A stretch of 64,000 nt of DNA from Pseudomonadota bacterium (GCA_021325025.1 JAJPHZ010000014.1:1-64000); one strand, 5' to 3'. Positions 1-18,537 are shown, numbered from the stretch's first letter. Notes: generated from the sequence alone by a model not told the origin. A program made the numbers and translations.

Positions 1-1800
<1,800 letters not shown>

Positions 1801-1824
1801 CGCACAACGCCCGGGAGTCAAGCT

Positions 1825-6069
<4,245 letters not shown>

Positions 6070-6104
6070 CACAATGCGGCATAATCCGTAGATACTATGA
6101 GTTA

Positions 6105-6134
6105 CGCCCAAGGGCGTTTTGACGCCCTTGGGCG
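6105..6134 (+). terminator. Perfect 12-bp hairpin after rpoC
   Basis: Arms 6105-6116 and 6123-6134 are exact reverse complements around a TTTTGA loop, 36 bases after the rpoC stop. No long T run follows directly (GTCCGTTT), so it may be a weak or Rho-assisted terminator, or an RNA-processing or 3'-end-stabilising structure. Confidence 0.6.
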
Positions 6135-6142
6135 GTCCGTTT

Positions 6143-6174
6143 GGCCTCCGCCCAAGTGGTTGGAGGCCGTGTTT
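6143..6174 (+). terminator. Second hairpin in the rpoC-rpsL gap
   Basis: Arms 6143-6149 (GGCCTCC) and 6162-6168 (GGAGGCC) with a 12-base loop, followed by GTGTTTTC. It lies 8 bases after the first hairpin. The right arm overlaps the -35 region of the rpsL promoter, so terminator and promoter are packed together. Confidence 0.45.
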
Positions 6175-6188
6175 TCGTGGAGTATAAT
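6160..6188 (+). promoter_or_regulatory. Candidate sigma70-type promoter of the str operon
   Basis: A perfect -10 box TATAAT at 6183-6188 is preceded by TTGGAG at 6160-6165 with a 17-base spacer. Transcription would start near 6195, giving a leader of about 80 bases before rpsL. A short bulged GC stem followed by eight T residues (6192-6214) lies at the start of that leader and could act as an early attenuator, but this is speculative. Confidence 0.6.
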
Positions 6189-6273
6189 CAAGGCCCGCAC
6201 AGGGTCCTTTTTTTTCCGCAAGCGTAGTGGAGCAGCGAGCGGCCGAGCAGGCGCAGGAAAGTGAGCTTTTAAC

Positions 6274-6645
6274 GTGCCGACTATCAACCAGTTAATCCGC
6301 GGCGCCCGGGTCAAGAAGCGCTACAAGACCAGCGCCCCGGCCCTGCAGGGGTCGCCGCAAAAGCGCGGCGTGTGCACCCGGGTCTATACCTCGACGCCCA
6401 AAAAGCCCAACTCGGCCTTGCGCAAGGTCGCCCGCGTGCGGCTGTCCAACGGGTATGAAGTCACCACCTACATACCCGGGGTGGGACATAATCTGCAGGA
6501 GCACTCGGTGGTGTTGATACGCGGCGGCCGGGTAAAGGACCTGCCGGGCGTGCGTTATCACGTGGTGCGCGGCACCTTGGACTCGATCGGCGTGCAGGAA
6601 CGCCGCCAGGGCCGCTCCAAGTACGGGTCCAAGAAGCCCAAGTAA
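6274..6645 (+). CDS. rpsL: 30S ribosomal protein S12
   Basis: Decoding-centre protein of the small subunit, 123 residues. It starts with GTG at 6274 (protein begins MPTINQLIR) after an AGGAAAG element. The [11 protein letters not shown] and [13 protein letters not shown] loops that form the streptomycin-sensitive site carry the usual lysines, so no classical resistance substitution is seen. First gene of the str operon rpsL-rpsG-fusA-tuf, driven by the TATAAT promoter about 85 bases upstream; rpsG starts 7 bases after its stop. Confidence 0.98.
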   Translation: MPTINQLIRGARVKKRYKTSAPALQGSPQKRGVCTRVYTSTPKKPNSALRKVARVRLSNGYEVTTYIPGVGHNLQEHSVVLIRGGRVKDLPGVRYHVVRGTLDSIGVQERRQGRSKYGSKKPK

Positions 6646-6652
6646 AGCCATC

Positions 6653-7123
6653 ATGCCACGCAAAGGACAGGTCAAGCTGCGCGAGGTTGCCCCCGATCCC
6701 AAGTTCCACGACCGCACCGTGGCCAAGTTCATCAACACCGTGATGGAGCGGGGCAAGAAATCGCGGGCCGAGCAGATTTTGTACGGGGCGCTGGACATTG
6801 TCGCCAACCGTACTAAAGAAGAAGGCCTGGCGGTGTTCAAGCACGCGCTGGAAAACGTGCGGCCCGCCGTCGAGGTGCGTTCGCGCCGCGTGGGCGGCGC
6901 CAACTACCAGGTGCCGGTGGAAGTGCGGCCGGTGCGGCGGACTTCGCTGGCGATGCGATGGCTGGTGCAGGCGGCGCGGGCGCGCGGCGAGAAGTCGATG
7001 GAAGAACGGCTGGCCGCGGAGATTATTGACGCCCACGGCAACCGCGGCGGCGCGGTCAAAAAGCGCGAAGACACCCATCGCATGGCCGAGGCCAACAAGG
7101 CATTCGCGCATTATCGCTGGTAA
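6653..7123 (+). CDS. rpsG: 30S ribosomal protein S7
   Basis: Primary 16S rRNA 3'-domain binding protein, 156 residues, the standard length. The N-terminus ([18 protein letters not shown]) and the conserved [19 protein letters not shown] block are typical. The C-terminal helix ending NKAFAHYRW is complete. It sits 7 bases after rpsL and 21 bases before fusA. In E. coli S7 represses its own operon, but no such site can be recognised here. Confidence 0.98.
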   Translation: MPRKGQVKLREVAPDPKFHDRTVAKFINTVMERGKKSRAEQILYGALDIVANRTKEEGLAVFKHALENVRPAVEVRSRRVGGANYQVPVEVRPVRRTSLAMRWLVQAARARGEKSMEERLAAEIIDAHGNRGGAVKKREDTHRMAEANKAFAHYRW

Positions 7124-7144
7124 GCATTCCCAGAGTAATTTTTA

Positions 7145-9238
<2,094 letters not shown>

Positions 9239-9264
9239 ATAGGAAATAACCGGAGAGGAAGATC

Positions 9265-10464
<1,200 letters not shown>

Positions 10465-10505
10465 GGGACTGACGGGATCGGCGGCCGGAGGAGGAGCCTT
10501 CAGAC

Positions 10506-10826
10506 GTGGCTGACAGGATGAACGAGAAGATACGCATTCGTCTTAAGGCGTACGACTACCGGTTGCTCGACCAATCGGTGCGCGAGATTGTCGATACCAT
10601 CCGGCGCACCGGGGGACGCGTGGCGGGACCGATTCCGCTGCCCACGCGCATCGAGCGCTTTACCGTCAACCGCTCGCCGCACGTGGATAAGAAGTCGCGC
10701 GAGCAGTTCGAAATCCGCACCCACAAACGGCTTTTGGACGTGCTCGACCCGACCCAGCAGACCATCGACGCGCTCGGCAAGCTGGATTTGGCCGCCGGTG
10801 TGGACGTGGAAATCAAACTCGAGTAG
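10506..10826 (+). CDS. rpsJ: 30S ribosomal protein S10
   Basis: Small-subunit head protein, also NusE of the antitermination complex; 106 residues. Two starts compete: GTG at 10506 (MADRMNEK) and ATG at 10518 (MNEK). The strong GGAGGAGGAG at 10487-10496 stands 9 bases before the GTG but 21 before the ATG, so I chose the GTG. The core [16 protein letters not shown] and the conserved [18 protein letters not shown] loop are typical. First gene of the S10 operon. Confidence 0.96.
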   Translation: MADRMNEKIRIRLKAYDYRLLDQSVREIVDTIRRTGGRVAGPIPLPTRIERFTVNRSPHVDKKSREQFEIRTHKRLLDVLDPTQQTIDALGKLDLAAGVDVEIKLE

Positions 10827-10830
10827 TGCA

Positions 10831-11502
10831 GTGCTCAGCGGTTTAATCGGAAGGAAACTGGGGATGACCGAGTACGCCGACGAAAGCGGTGCGGTGTGCG
10901 CCGCCACCGTCGTCAGCCTGGGACCCTGTCATGTGACCCAGCTCAAGACCGCGGCGACCGATGGTTATGACGCGGTCCAGGTCACCTTTGGGCGCAAGAA
11001 GCATTCGCGCGTGCGCGCGCCCGAGCGGGGCCATTTCGCCAAAAGCCAGACCGCGCCCGGCGTCGCGACGCGAGAGTTCCGCGCCGCGGGCGGGGCCGAG
11101 CTAAAGCTGGGGCAGACGATCGGCGCGGGCGATGTGTTCAAGCCCGGCGACATGGTCGACGTGGCGGGGGTGTCCAAGGGGCGTGGCTACGCCGGGGTCA
11201 TCAAACGCCACCATTTCGGCGGCTTCCCCGGTTCGCACGGTACCCACGAATACTTCCGCCATGGCGGTTCGATCGGCAACCGCTCGTTTCCGGGCCGCGT
11301 GTTCAAGGGCCTGCGGATGGCGGGTCAGATGGGCAATGAAGCGGTGACGGTGTCCAACCTGCAGGTGCTGAAGGTGTTGCCCGAGGATAATGCAATCGTC
11401 ATCTCCGGCGCGATTCCCGGGGCCAAAGGTGGAATCGTGATCGTCCGGCATGCCGCCAAGCATCGCCGCACCGAAGCCGAACGCGGAGCAGCCAATGCCT
11501 GA
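10831..11502 (+). CDS. rplC: 50S ribosomal protein L3
   Basis: Early-assembly large-subunit protein near the peptidyl transferase centre, 223 residues. The frame stays open far upstream inside rpsJ, but homology starts at GTG 10831 ([17 protein letters not shown]), 4 bases after the rpsJ stop. No good Shine-Dalgarno sequence is present, which suggests translational coupling. The [21 protein letters not shown] loop and MAGQMGNE are present. The loop lacks the glutamine that E. coli PrmB methylates, as in many other bacteria. It overlaps rplD by 8 bases. Confidence 0.96.
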   Translation: MLSGLIGRKLGMTEYADESGAVCAATVVSLGPCHVTQLKTAATDGYDAVQVTFGRKKHSRVRAPERGHFAKSQTAPGVATREFRAAGGAELKLGQTIGAGDVFKPGDMVDVAGVSKGRGYAGVIKRHHFGGFPGSHGTHEYFRHGGSIGNRSFPGRVFKGLRMAGQMGNEAVTVSNLQVLKVLPEDNAIVISGAIPGAKGGIVIVRHAAKHRRTEAERGAANA

Positions 11503-12148
11503 GGCGGATCTCTCTCCAGTCAAGCTGCCGCTGTTCTCCGCCGCGCAGGAGCGCAGCGGCGAGATCGAGATGGCGGGGCGTATCTTCAATTGCACCGGCG
11601 ACAAAAGCCTGTTGCACGAAACGGTCAGGATGCAGCTTGCCAACCGGCGCGCCGGCACCGCCGCCACCAAGACCCGCGGACTCATCTCCGGCGGCGGCAT
11701 CAAGCCCTGGCGTCAGAAGCATACCGGCCGCGCGCGCGCCGGTTCGACCCGCTCGCCGCTGTGGCGCCATGGTGGCACGATCTTCGGACCGCAGCCGCGC
11801 GACTATTCCTACAAGATGCCCAAGAAGGCGATGGCCAAGGCGCTATGCCTGGCGCTGTCGGAGCGGGCGCGCGACGGCAAGGTGATGGTGGTGGAGTCGC
11901 TGGCGCTGCCCGAACTCAAGACCAGGGCAGCCAAGGCCGCGCTGGAACGGCTGGGTCTTACGCATGCACTGGTCGTGCTGGGCGAGGGCGAAGAGAGCGT
12001 GGTGCGCGCGATTCGCAATCTGGCCGCGCACAAGGCGCTGCGCGTGGCGGGGCTTAACGTCTACGACATCCTCAATTACGACGAGGTGTTGTTGACACAA
12101 AAGGCGGCGCGCGCCCTGGAGGCCCGTTTTGGGAGTGTCGGCCAATGA
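11495..12148 (+). CDS. rplD: 50S ribosomal protein L4
   Basis: Large-subunit assembly protein whose long loop lines the exit tunnel; 217 residues. The frame is open further upstream, but ATG 11495 gives the natural N-terminus ([14 protein letters not shown]), preceded by GGAG. The tunnel loop with TRGLISGGGIKPWRQK, GRARAGSTRSPLWRHGG and FGPQPRDYSYKMPKK is complete. Its start overlaps the rplC stop by 8 bases and its stop overlaps rplW in ATGA, so the three are probably coupled. In E. coli L4 represses the S10 operon; the corresponding leader was not recognised here. Confidence 0.96.
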   Translation: MPEADLSPVKLPLFSAAQERSGEIEMAGRIFNCTGDKSLLHETVRMQLANRRAGTAATKTRGLISGGGIKPWRQKHTGRARAGSTRSPLWRHGGTIFGPQPRDYSYKMPKKAMAKALCLALSERARDGKVMVVESLALPELKTRAAKAALERLGLTHALVVLGEGEESVVRAIRNLAAHKALRVAGLNVYDILNYDEVLLTQKAARALEARFGSVGQ

Positions 12149-12432
12149 CCGATTATGGATTGATCAAATCCCCGCTGATCACCGAAAAAGGCACGCTGGT
12201 CAGCGAAAAGGCCAATCAGGTGGTGTTCCGGGTGCGCTCCGAAGCGACCAAGGGCGCGATTCGCGACGCGGTCGAGGAGTTGTTCAAGGTCACCGTGCTC
12301 AAGGTCAGGACCATCAACCTGATGGGCAAGAGCCGGCGCACCGGCCGCAGCGCGGGCAAGCGGCCGGACTGGAAAAAAGCATATGTCACCCTCAAAGAGG
12401 GCGATCGCATCGAGTTCTTCGAAGGGGTCTGA
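12145..12432 (+). CDS. rplW: 50S ribosomal protein L23
   Basis: Tunnel-exit protein of the large subunit and docking site for trigger factor and SRP, 95 residues. It begins MTDYGLIKSPLITEKG and contains the family blocks NQVVFRVRSEATKGAIRDAVEELF and VRTINLMGKSRRTGR. The ATG lies within the rplD stop (ATGA). It ends 3 bases before rplB in the usual rplC-D-W-B order. Confidence 0.97.
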   Translation: MTDYGLIKSPLITEKGTLVSEKANQVVFRVRSEATKGAIRDAVEELFKVTVLKVRTINLMGKSRRTGRSAGKRPDWKKAYVTLKEGDRIEFFEGV

Positions 12433-12435
12433 GCG

Positions 12436-13269
12436 ATGGCGGTGATCCAACTCAACCCGCGTACCCCGGGCCAGCGCTTCATGCAGGTCGCGGATTTCTC
12501 CGAGCTGGACAAGCAGCCGCCGGAAAAGCGGCTGCTGGCGCCGCTTAAGAAGTCGGGCGGACGCAACAATCTCGGACGCATGACGGCGCGCCACCGGGGC
12601 GGTGGCCACAAGCGCCGCCTGCGCATCATCGATTTCAGGCGCGACAAGGACGGCGTGCCGGCGGTGGTGGCGTCGCTGCAATACGACCCCAATCGCTCGG
12701 CCAACATCGCGCTGCTGCATTATCGCGACGGCGACAAACGCTACATCTTGGCGCCGGCTGGCCTGAAGGTCGGCGACCGCGTCGAGTCGGGGCCGCAGGC
12801 CGACATCAAGCCCGCCAATGCGCTGCCCCTGCGCGCGATTCCCACCGGCACCTTCGTCCATGCCGTGGAACTCAAGCCGGGCAAGGGCGCCCAGCTTGCG
12901 CGCGGCGCCGGCACGCAGTGTCAGTTGATGGCCAAGGAGGGCAAGTTCGCGCTGCTCAAGCTGCCCTCGGGCGAGCAGCGGATGGTGCTGGCGGAGTGCC
13001 GCGCCACGGTTGGACAGGTGGGCAACCTGGAGAGTGAGAATATTTCGATCGGCAAGGCCGGCCGCAACCGCCATCTGGGATGGCGCCCGCACGTGCGCGG
13101 GATTGCGATGAACCCGGTTGACCATCCGCACGGCGGCGGCGAGGGCCGTTCCAAGGGCAATCATCCGCAGTCGCCGTGGGGAATGCCGACCAAGGGCTAC
13201 AAGACGCGCGGCAAAAAACCCTCGGACCGCTACATCGTCAGCCGCCGTCCGCGGGGCAAGCGCGGTTAG
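12436..13269 (+). CDS. rplB: 50S ribosomal protein L2
   Basis: Universal 23S rRNA-binding protein needed for subunit joining and peptidyl transfer, 277 residues. It contains [19 protein letters not shown] in the N-terminal half and the C-terminal [14 protein letters not shown] segment, which carries the histidine equivalent to E. coli H229. It starts with ATG at 12436, 3 bases after rplW, and rpsS follows 9 bases after its stop. Confidence 0.98.
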   Translation: MAVIQLNPRTPGQRFMQVADFSELDKQPPEKRLLAPLKKSGGRNNLGRMTARHRGGGHKRRLRIIDFRRDKDGVPAVVASLQYDPNRSANIALLHYRDGDKRYILAPAGLKVGDRVESGPQADIKPANALPLRAIPTGTFVHAVELKPGKGAQLARGAGTQCQLMAKEGKFALLKLPSGEQRMVLAECRATVGQVGNLESENISIGKAGRNRHLGWRPHVRGIAMNPVDHPHGGGEGRSKGNHPQSPWGMPTKGYKTRGKKPSDRYIVSRRPRGKRG

Positions 13270-13278
13270 AGAACAGCT

Positions 13279-13572
13279 ATGGCAAGGTCGCTTAAAAAAG
13301 GTCCCTTCGTGGACGAGCATCTGCGCAAGAAAGTCGAGGCCGCGCTTGCGTCGGGCGAAAAGCAGATCATCAAGACCTGGTCGCGCCGCTCGACGATCGT
13401 GCCCGAAATGGTTTCCCTGACGTTTGCCGTCCACAACGGCCACAAGTTCATCCCGGTGTACTGCACCGAAAATATGGTGGGGCACCGGCTGGGCGAGTTC
13501 GCTCCCACCCGCACCTTCCACGGCCATGCCGGGGAGCGCAAGGGTGAAGTGCGGGGCGGCGCAGGCAGGTAG
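13279..13572 (+). CDS. rpsS: 30S ribosomal protein S19
   Basis: Head protein of the small subunit that binds 16S rRNA with S13, 97 residues. It has the family start [15 protein letters not shown], the [12 protein letters not shown] block and [16 protein letters not shown] near the end. It lies between rplB and rplV with gaps of 9 and 11 bases. Confidence 0.97.
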   Translation: MARSLKKGPFVDEHLRKKVEAALASGEKQIIKTWSRRSTIVPEMVSLTFAVHNGHKFIPVYCTENMVGHRLGEFAPTRTFHGHAGERKGEVRGGAGR

Positions 13573-13583
13573 AACGCAGCGCG

Positions 13584-13922
13584 ATGGAAGCGAAAGCCAG
13601 AACCCGTTTCGTGCGCATCTCGCCGCGTAAGCTGCGGCTGGTGTGCGAACTGATCAAGGGCAAGGGCCTGGATGAGGCGGTATCGATCCTGGAGTTCACG
13701 CCCAAGCGGGGCGCCCGCATCCTGGCCAAGACCCTGATGTCGGCGGTGGCCAACGCGCGCCACCTGCAGAACGTGGACGAGGACCGGTTGTACGTCAAAC
13801 AGGCGGTCGCCGACGACGGACCGACCTGGAAGCGTTCGCTGCCGCGCGCCCATATGCGCGCGACGCCGATTCTTAAACGCACCAGCCACCTGACCGTGGT
13901 GCTGGACGAACGGCCCGAATAG
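13584..13922 (+). CDS. rplV: 50S ribosomal protein L22
   Basis: Large-subunit protein whose beta-hairpin reaches the exit tunnel, 112 residues. It shows the RFVRISPRKLRLVCELIKGK start and the hairpin around RAHMRATPILKRTSHLTVVL. The macrolide-related loop has no obvious deletion. It is followed by rpsC after 12 bases. Confidence 0.97.
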   Translation: MEAKARTRFVRISPRKLRLVCELIKGKGLDEAVSILEFTPKRGARILAKTLMSAVANARHLQNVDEDRLYVKQAVADDGPTWKRSLPRAHMRATPILKRTSHLTVVLDERPE

Positions 13923-13934
13923 GTCGAGACTTCT

Positions 13935-14603
13935 ATGGGTCAGAAGACACATCCGAGAGGCTTTCGCCTGGGAGTGATCGAAAGCTGGGATTCCAAGTGG
14001 TTCGCCGCCCATCCCTACAAGGCGTTGCTGCACGAGGACTTGCGCCTGCGCGAGTTCATCAAGAAGCGGCTTTACCACGCCGGCATCTCGCGCATCGAAA
14101 TCGAGCGGATGGCAAACAAGGCCAAGATCAACATCCACACCGCGCGGCCGGGAATCGTAATCGGCAAGAAGGGCGCCGAAATCGAGAAACTCAAGGTCGA
14201 TATCCAGAAGTTGATGAAGGGCAAGGAGGCCTATATCAACATCCATGAGGTCCGCCGGCCCGACCTCGACCCGCAACTGGTGGCGGAAAACGTGGCGCTG
14301 CAGCTTGAACGGCGCGTCGCGTTCCGGCGCGCGATGAAGGAGGCGGTCACGCGCGCGATGCGGATGGGCGCGCAGGGGGTCAAGATTCACGTCTCGGGAC
14401 GGCTGGCCGGCGCGGAAATCGCGCGGCGCGAATGGTATCGCGAGGGGCGGGTGCCGCTGCAAACGCTGCGGGCCAACGTCTCTTACGGCTTTGCGGAAGC
14501 CAAGACCACTTATGGCGTGATCGGGATCAAGTCGTGGATCTTCCGCGGCGAAATCATCACCCGCCAGGAAGAGGAGGAAAAGCGCGCCACCGGCGCCGCT
14601 TAA
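13935..14603 (+). CDS. rpsC: 30S ribosomal protein S3
   Basis: mRNA-entry protein of the small subunit, 222 residues. It opens [18 protein letters not shown] and contains a KH domain with the RNA-contacting GKKG loop near residue 77 ([15 protein letters not shown]). The C-terminal domain with [24 protein letters not shown] is complete. It is followed by rplP 12 bases later. Confidence 0.98.
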   Translation: MGQKTHPRGFRLGVIESWDSKWFAAHPYKALLHEDLRLREFIKKRLYHAGISRIEIERMANKAKINIHTARPGIVIGKKGAEIEKLKVDIQKLMKGKEAYINIHEVRRPDLDPQLVAENVALQLERRVAFRRAMKEAVTRAMRMGAQGVKIHVSGRLAGAEIARREWYREGRVPLQTLRANVSYGFAEAKTTYGVIGIKSWIFRGEIITRQEEEEKRATGAA

Positions 14604-14615
14604 GGCCAGAGTCCG

Positions 14616-15041
14616 ATGCTGCAGCCCAAACGAACCAAGTACCGCAAGATGCAGAAGGGCCGCCGGCGTGGCACCGAATCGCGTGCGGTGGAACTGGCCT
14701 TCGGCGACTACGGACTCAAGACGCTGGAGCGAGCGTGGCTCAGCGCGCGCGCGCTGGAGGCCGCCCGTATCGCGCTAACCCGCCATATCAAACGCGGCGG
14801 ACGGGTGTGGATCAGGGTGTTTCCCGACAAGCCGATCAGCAAAAAGCCCGCCGAAACCCGCATGGGCAAGGGCAAGGGCTCACCCGAGGCGTGGGTGGCG
14901 GTGATTCGCCCCGGCCGCATCCTGTTCGAGATGGAAGGGGTCGATTCCGCGACCGCGCGCGAGGCGCTGCGCCTGGCGGCGCACAAACTGCCGGTCAGAA
15001 CGGCGGTTGTGGAACGGGAGGTGAGAGCCGTTGGAGCTTGA
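14616..15041 (+). CDS. rplP: 50S ribosomal protein L16
   Basis: Large-subunit protein at the A-site/central protuberance, 141 residues. It begins [19 protein letters not shown], and the loop around [18 protein letters not shown] is typical. The 3' end overlaps the TTG start of rpmC by 11 bases, which suggests translational coupling. Confidence 0.97.
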   Translation: MLQPKRTKYRKMQKGRRRGTESRAVELAFGDYGLKTLERAWLSARALEAARIALTRHIKRGGRVWIRVFPDKPISKKPAETRMGKGKGSPEAWVAVIRPGRILFEMEGVDSATAREALRLAAHKLPVRTAVVEREVRAVGA

Positions 15042-15246
15042 TGAACTCAGACAGATGAGCGCCGCCGACCTGGCCGTCAAGGAGCGCGAGGTGCGCGAAG
15101 AGGTCTTCCGCCTGCGGCTTAAGCTGCGCACCAATCAGCTCGACAATCCCTCGGGCTACCAGAAGGCGCGCAAGGAATTGGCGCGGATTAAAACCCTGAT
15201 TACCCAAAAGAGCCGTGCGGCGGCCGGGAGCGCGGGCAATGCGTGA
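15031..15246 (+). CDS. rpmC: 50S ribosomal protein L29
   Basis: Small helical protein at the tunnel exit, 71 residues. The start is TTG at 15031 ([14 protein letters not shown]), 6 bases after the GGGAGGTGAG element at 15016-15025; the first in-frame ATG at 15055 would remove the first helix and has no ribosome binding site. The family core [23 protein letters not shown] is present. It overlaps rplP by 11 bases and rpsQ by 8. Confidence 0.94.
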   Translation: MELDELRQMSAADLAVKEREVREEVFRLRLKLRTNQLDNPSGYQKARKELARIKTLITQKSRAAAGSAGNA

Positions 15247-15493
15247 GCGAGTCAAACAGCGCGAAGGAGTGGTGGTCTCGGCGCGCATGATGAAGACCGT
15301 GGTCGTGCGGGTCGAGCGCCTGGTGGCCCATCCCCTGTACGGCAAGCGCATCCGGGTCCATCAGCGCTACAAGGCCCACGATGAGAAGGGCGAATGCCGC
15401 GAGGGCGACCGGGTGTTGCTGATCGAATCGCGCCCGCTGTCCAAGGACAAGCGATGGCGGGTGAGCCGCATCCTGCGACGGGCCGCGGGCTGA
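15239..15493 (+). CDS. rpsQ: 30S ribosomal protein S17
   Basis: Small-subunit body protein with an OB fold, 84 residues. The frame is open upstream, but ATG 15239 ([20 protein letters not shown]) gives the natural start and is preceded by GGGAG. The [15 protein letters not shown] and [27 protein letters not shown] blocks are diagnostic. It overlaps the rpmC stop by 8 bases; a 48-base gap follows before rplN. Confidence 0.96.
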   Translation: MRERVKQREGVVVSARMMKTVVVRVERLVAHPLYGKRIRVHQRYKAHDEKGECREGDRVLLIESRPLSKDKRWRVSRILRRAAG

Positions 15494-15541
15494 TCCGGTG
15501 GGGCAGCGCGGAGTTGGAATCGAGGCGAAGTTGGAACTGAG

Positions 15542-15910
15542 ATGATCCAGACGCAAACCGTGCTCGACGTGGCGGACAATTCAGGCGCCCGCAAAGTGAT
15601 GTGTATCAAGGTGCTGGGTGGCTCCAAGCGCAAGTACGCCACGATCGGCGACATTATCGTAGTGGCGGTCAAGGAAGCGATCCCCAACGCCAAGGTCAAG
15701 AAGGGCGACGTGGCCAAGGCCGTCATTGTGCGCACCGCCAAGGAGATTGGGCGCCCCGACGGCAGCTACATCCGCTTTGACAACAATTCGGCGGTGCTGG
15801 TCGACAATCAGCATGAACCGATCGGCACGCGCATCTTCGGGCCGGTGGCCCGCGAGTTGCGCGCCAAGCGCTTTCTCAAGATCATCTCCTTGGCGCCCGA
15901 GGTGTTGTGA
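15542..15910 (+). CDS. rplN: 50S ribosomal protein L14
   Basis: Large-subunit interface protein that contacts 16S rRNA, 122 residues, the standard length. It starts [18 protein letters not shown] and contains [20 protein letters not shown] and the DNNSAVLVD segment. The TGA stop shares its last base with the ATG of rplX (TGATG). Confidence 0.98.
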   Translation: MIQTQTVLDVADNSGARKVMCIKVLGGSKRKYATIGDIIVVAVKEAIPNAKVKKGDVAKAVIVRTAKEIGRPDGSYIRFDNNSAVLVDNQHEPIGTRIFGPVARELRAKRFLKIISLAPEVL

Positions 15911-16239
15911 TGCCGCACAAGTGCCGGCTGAAGAAAAACGACATGGTGATGGTGATCGCCGGGCGCGAGCGCGGCAAAACCGGCAAGGTGCTGCGCGTGC
16001 TGCCCGACGCGCGGCGCGCCACGGTGGAACGGCTCAACGTCGTCAAGCGCCATTCCAAGCCGCGCGGCGCAGCCAGTCCGGGCGGAATCGTGGAGAAGGA
16101 GGCGCCCATCGACATCTCCAACCTGATGTTCTTCTGCGAGCGCTGCAATGCTCCGGTCAGAGTGGGTTATAAGATTGCGGCCGACAAGACCAAGACGCGG
16201 ATCTGCCGCAGTTGCCGCGAACCGTTGGGTAACGAGTGA
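15910..16239 (+). CDS. rplX: 50S ribosomal protein L24, zinc-finger form
   Basis: Assembly initiator of the large subunit, 109 residues. ATG 15910 is used; an upstream GTG at 15907 would add one residue. A KOW motif covers about residues 7-35 ([20 protein letters not shown]). The C-terminal half has a C-x2-C...C-x2-C arrangement ([10 protein letters not shown] ... ICRSCREP) that should bind zinc, as in many non-enterobacterial L24 proteins. Its TGA overlaps the ATG of rplE by one base. Confidence 0.96.
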   Translation: MPHKCRLKKNDMVMVIAGRERGKTGKVLRVLPDARRATVERLNVVKRHSKPRGAASPGGIVEKEAPIDISNLMFFCERCNAPVRVGYKIAADKTKTRICRSCREPLGNE

Positions 16240-16946
16240 TGGCTGAAAAAGGACAGAAGGGCGCACCGCCCGAAAAGGGCGCGCCCAAGACCAAGGGCAA
16301 AAAAGGCGCCGCCCCGGCGGTCGAAGCGGCGGCGGTGCCCACCGAAGCCACAAGCGAGCCTGAGGAGAAAATCCCCGCCCGCCTGCGCGTGCGTTATGAG
16401 GCGGAAATCCTGCCCGAGCTGATGCGGGAGCTTAAGATCGAAAACCGCATGCGGGCGCCGCGGCTGGACAAGATCGTCATTAACCTGGCGTTGGGCGAGG
16501 CGCGCGAGAACGTCAAACTGCTCGACGCGGCCGCCGATGAGTTGCGCCAAATCGCCGGTCAGAAACCGGTGATTACCCGGGCGCGCAAGGCGATTTCCAA
16601 CTTCAAGCTGCGCGAGGGGATGCCGATCGGCACGATGGTCACGCTGCGGCGCGAGCGGATGTACGAGTTCTTCGATCGGCTGGTCAATATCGCGCTGCCC
16701 CGCGTGCGCGACTTCCGCGGCGTCAGCGACAAGTCGTTCGACGGACGCGGCAACTATTCGCTGGGCATCCGCGAGCATACGATTTTTCCCGAACTCAACC
16801 TCGACAAGGTCGACAAGGTCAAGGGCTTGACGATTTCAATCATCACCACCGCGCGCTCCGACCACGAGGGCTACATGCTGCTGCGGGCGCTGGGAATGCC
16901 GTTTCGGGGTGCCGGCGGCGAGCAGGCGGTCAGGCCGGCGGCTTAA
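16239..16946 (+). CDS. rplE: 50S ribosomal protein L5 with long N-terminal extension
   Basis: 5S rRNA-binding protein of the central protuberance, 235 residues against about 180 in E. coli. ATG 16239 overlaps the rplX stop by one base. Residues 1 to about 46 form a low-complexity tail rich in Lys, Ala, Pro and Glu ([20 protein letters not shown] and onward) that is not part of the usual fold. Canonical L5 starts near [19 protein letters not shown] and continues through [17 protein letters not shown] and [17 protein letters not shown]. The tail is read in the same frame with no internal stop, and the overlapping start suggests it is translated. Confidence 0.96.
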   Translation: MAEKGQKGAPPEKGAPKTKGKKGAAPAVEAAAVPTEATSEPEEKIPARLRVRYEAEILPELMRELKIENRMRAPRLDKIVINLALGEARENVKLLDAAADELRQIAGQKPVITRARKAISNFKLREGMPIGTMVTLRRERMYEFFDRLVNIALPRVRDFRGVSDKSFDGRGNYSLGIREHTIFPELNLDKVDKVKGLTISIITTARSDHEGYMLLRALGMPFRGAGGEQAVRPAA

Positions 16947-16963
16947 GGAAGGCAGGTTCTTAG

Positions 16964-17149
16964 ATGGCCAAGACGTCCTTGATGGTCAAGGCGATGCGCA
17001 CGCCGAAATTCAAAGTGCGCCAGCACAACCGCTGTCCGCTGTGCGGACGCAGCCGCGGCTATTATCGCCGTTTCAACATGTGCCGTATCTGTCTGCGCAA
17101 GCTCGCCCTCAAGGGCGAGCTGCCGGGCGTGATCAAGGCTAGCTGGTAG
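16964..17149 (+). CDS. rpsN: 30S ribosomal protein S14, short zinc-binding type
   Basis: Small-subunit head protein, 61 residues: the short C+ form rather than the 101-residue enterobacterial form. Zinc ligands are C24, C27, C40 and C43 ([20 protein letters not shown]). It lies between rplE and rpsH as in most spc operons, with gaps of 17 and 10 bases. Confidence 0.97.
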   Translation: MAKTSLMVKAMRTPKFKVRQHNRCPLCGRSRGYYRRFNMCRICLRKLALKGELPGVIKASW

Positions 17150-17159
17150 GCCTCAGACG

Positions 17160-17558
17160 ATGTCGCAGACCGATCCGATTGCCGAAATGCTGACCCGCAT
17201 TCGCAACGCCGCGCATGCCCGTCATGCCGAGGTTGAACTGCCCCATTCGCGCCTGCGCGAAGCGATCGCCAGGGTGCTGGCGGCGGAGGGATTTCTGCAC
17301 TCCGTCAGCACCAGCGGCGAGGGCCACCACCGCAAACTCGTGCTCGGACTGCGCTACACCGAGGATCGCCAGCCGGTGATTCGCGGGCTGCAGCGCGTCA
17401 GCCGTCCGGGACTGCGGCGATACGCGGGCTTTTCCAACATGCCCAGGATTCGCGCCGGTCTGGGTATCAACGTGGTATCGACGCCGTTGGGAGTGATGAC
17501 CGACCGCGAGGCGCGGCGCAGAAAAGTCGGCGGTGAAGTGCTGCTGGCGGTATGGTGA
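17160..17558 (+). CDS. rpsH: 30S ribosomal protein S8
   Basis: Central-domain 16S rRNA binder, 132 residues. It begins MSQTDPIAEMLTRIRNAAHAR and ends with the RNA-binding STPLGVMTDREARRRKVGGEVLLAVW. In E. coli S8 represses the spc operon. A 36-base gap with no clear structure separates it from rplF. Confidence 0.97.
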   Translation: MSQTDPIAEMLTRIRNAAHARHAEVELPHSRLREAIARVLAAEGFLHSVSTSGEGHHRKLVLGLRYTEDRQPVIRGLQRVSRPGLRRYAGFSNMPRIRAGLGINVVSTPLGVMTDREARRRKVGGEVLLAVW

Positions 17559-17594
17559 CAACGGTAATCCACAGGCCGTTTGCGGGTTGATGTA

Positions 17595-18149
17595 ATGTCA
17601 CGAATAGGAAAACTGCCGGTCCATCTGGACAAGGGCGTCAAGGCCACGGTCGCCGGACGCCAGGTGCGGTTGGAAGGCCCCAAGGGCAAGCTCGAGATGG
17701 AAGTGCCGGCAGGATTCAACATCGAGCTCAAGGATTCGGTGCTGAGCGTCAAGCGGCCCGGCGACGGCAGCCGCGAGCGGGCGCTGCACGGGCTGACGCG
17801 CAAGCTGCTGGCCAATATGGCCGAGGGCGTAAGCAAAGGCTTTACCCGGACGCTGGAAATAACCGGTGTCGGCTATCGCGCCGAAGTCCGGGGTGGCAAC
17901 AGCCTTTACCTGACGTTGGGATATTCCCATCCCATCGTCTATCAGCTCCCGCCCGGGATCAGCGCCAAGGTCGACCGTCAGGTCATGGTGACGCTGGAAG
18001 GCGCGGATCGCCAGTTGCTCGGGATGGTCGCGGCGCAACTGCGCCAATTGCGTCCGCCCGAGCCATACAAGGGCAAAGGAATCAAGTACGCCGAAGAGAA
18101 GATTCGACGCAAGGCGGGCAAGGCCGCCGCGGGCGCCAGCGGAGGTTAA
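17595..18149 (+). CDS. rplF: 50S ribosomal protein L6
   Basis: Large-subunit protein near the factor-binding site, 184 residues. The frame is open from TTG 17580, but ATG 17595 gives the conserved start MSRIGKLPVHLDKGVK. Two L6 repeats follow, with LEITGVGYRAEV in the middle and RPPEPYKGKGIKYAEEKIRRK near the end, and then a short Ala/Gly-rich tail. rplR follows 12 bases later. Confidence 0.97.
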   Translation: MSRIGKLPVHLDKGVKATVAGRQVRLEGPKGKLEMEVPAGFNIELKDSVLSVKRPGDGSRERALHGLTRKLLANMAEGVSKGFTRTLEITGVGYRAEVRGGNSLYLTLGYSHPIVYQLPPGISAKVDRQVMVTLEGADRQLLGMVAAQLRQLRPPEPYKGKGIKYAEEKIRRKAGKAAAGASGG

Positions 18150-18161
18150 GAGCGCAGTCTT

Positions 18162-18524
18162 ATGGCATCAGAGCGGGTGGAAAAGCGCGCCGCGCGCCAG
18201 GCGCGGGTGCGGCGCAAGGTACGCGGCAGCGACCAGGTACCCCGGCTTTCGGTCTATCGTTCGCTGCATCACATTTATGCCCAGGTGATTTCCGACGCAT
18301 CCGGACGTACACTGGCGGCCGCCTCCACGCTTGCTGCCGACGTGCGCAGCGGACTCAAGACGGCGCGCGACGTGAACGCCGCCAAGGCGGTGGGCAAGGC
18401 TATTGCCGCCCGATGCCTGGACAAGGGGATTAACCAGGTGGTCTTCGACCGCAACGGTTTTCTGTACCATGGCCGGATCAAGGCCCTGGCCGACGCCGCG
18501 CGTGAGGCCGGGCTCAAGTTTTAG
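18162..18524 (+). CDS. rplR: 50S ribosomal protein L18
   Basis: 5S rRNA-binding protein, 120 residues. It has the basic N-terminus, the [16 protein letters not shown] strand and the C-terminal [24 protein letters not shown] motif. It follows rplF by 12 bases and precedes rpsE by 13, the standard spc order. Confidence 0.97.
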   Translation: MASERVEKRAARQARVRRKVRGSDQVPRLSVYRSLHHIYAQVISDASGRTLAAASTLAADVRSGLKTARDVNAAKAVGKAIAARCLDKGINQVVFDRNGFLYHGRIKALADAAREAGLKF

Positions 18525-18537
18525 CGGGGCAATTGCG

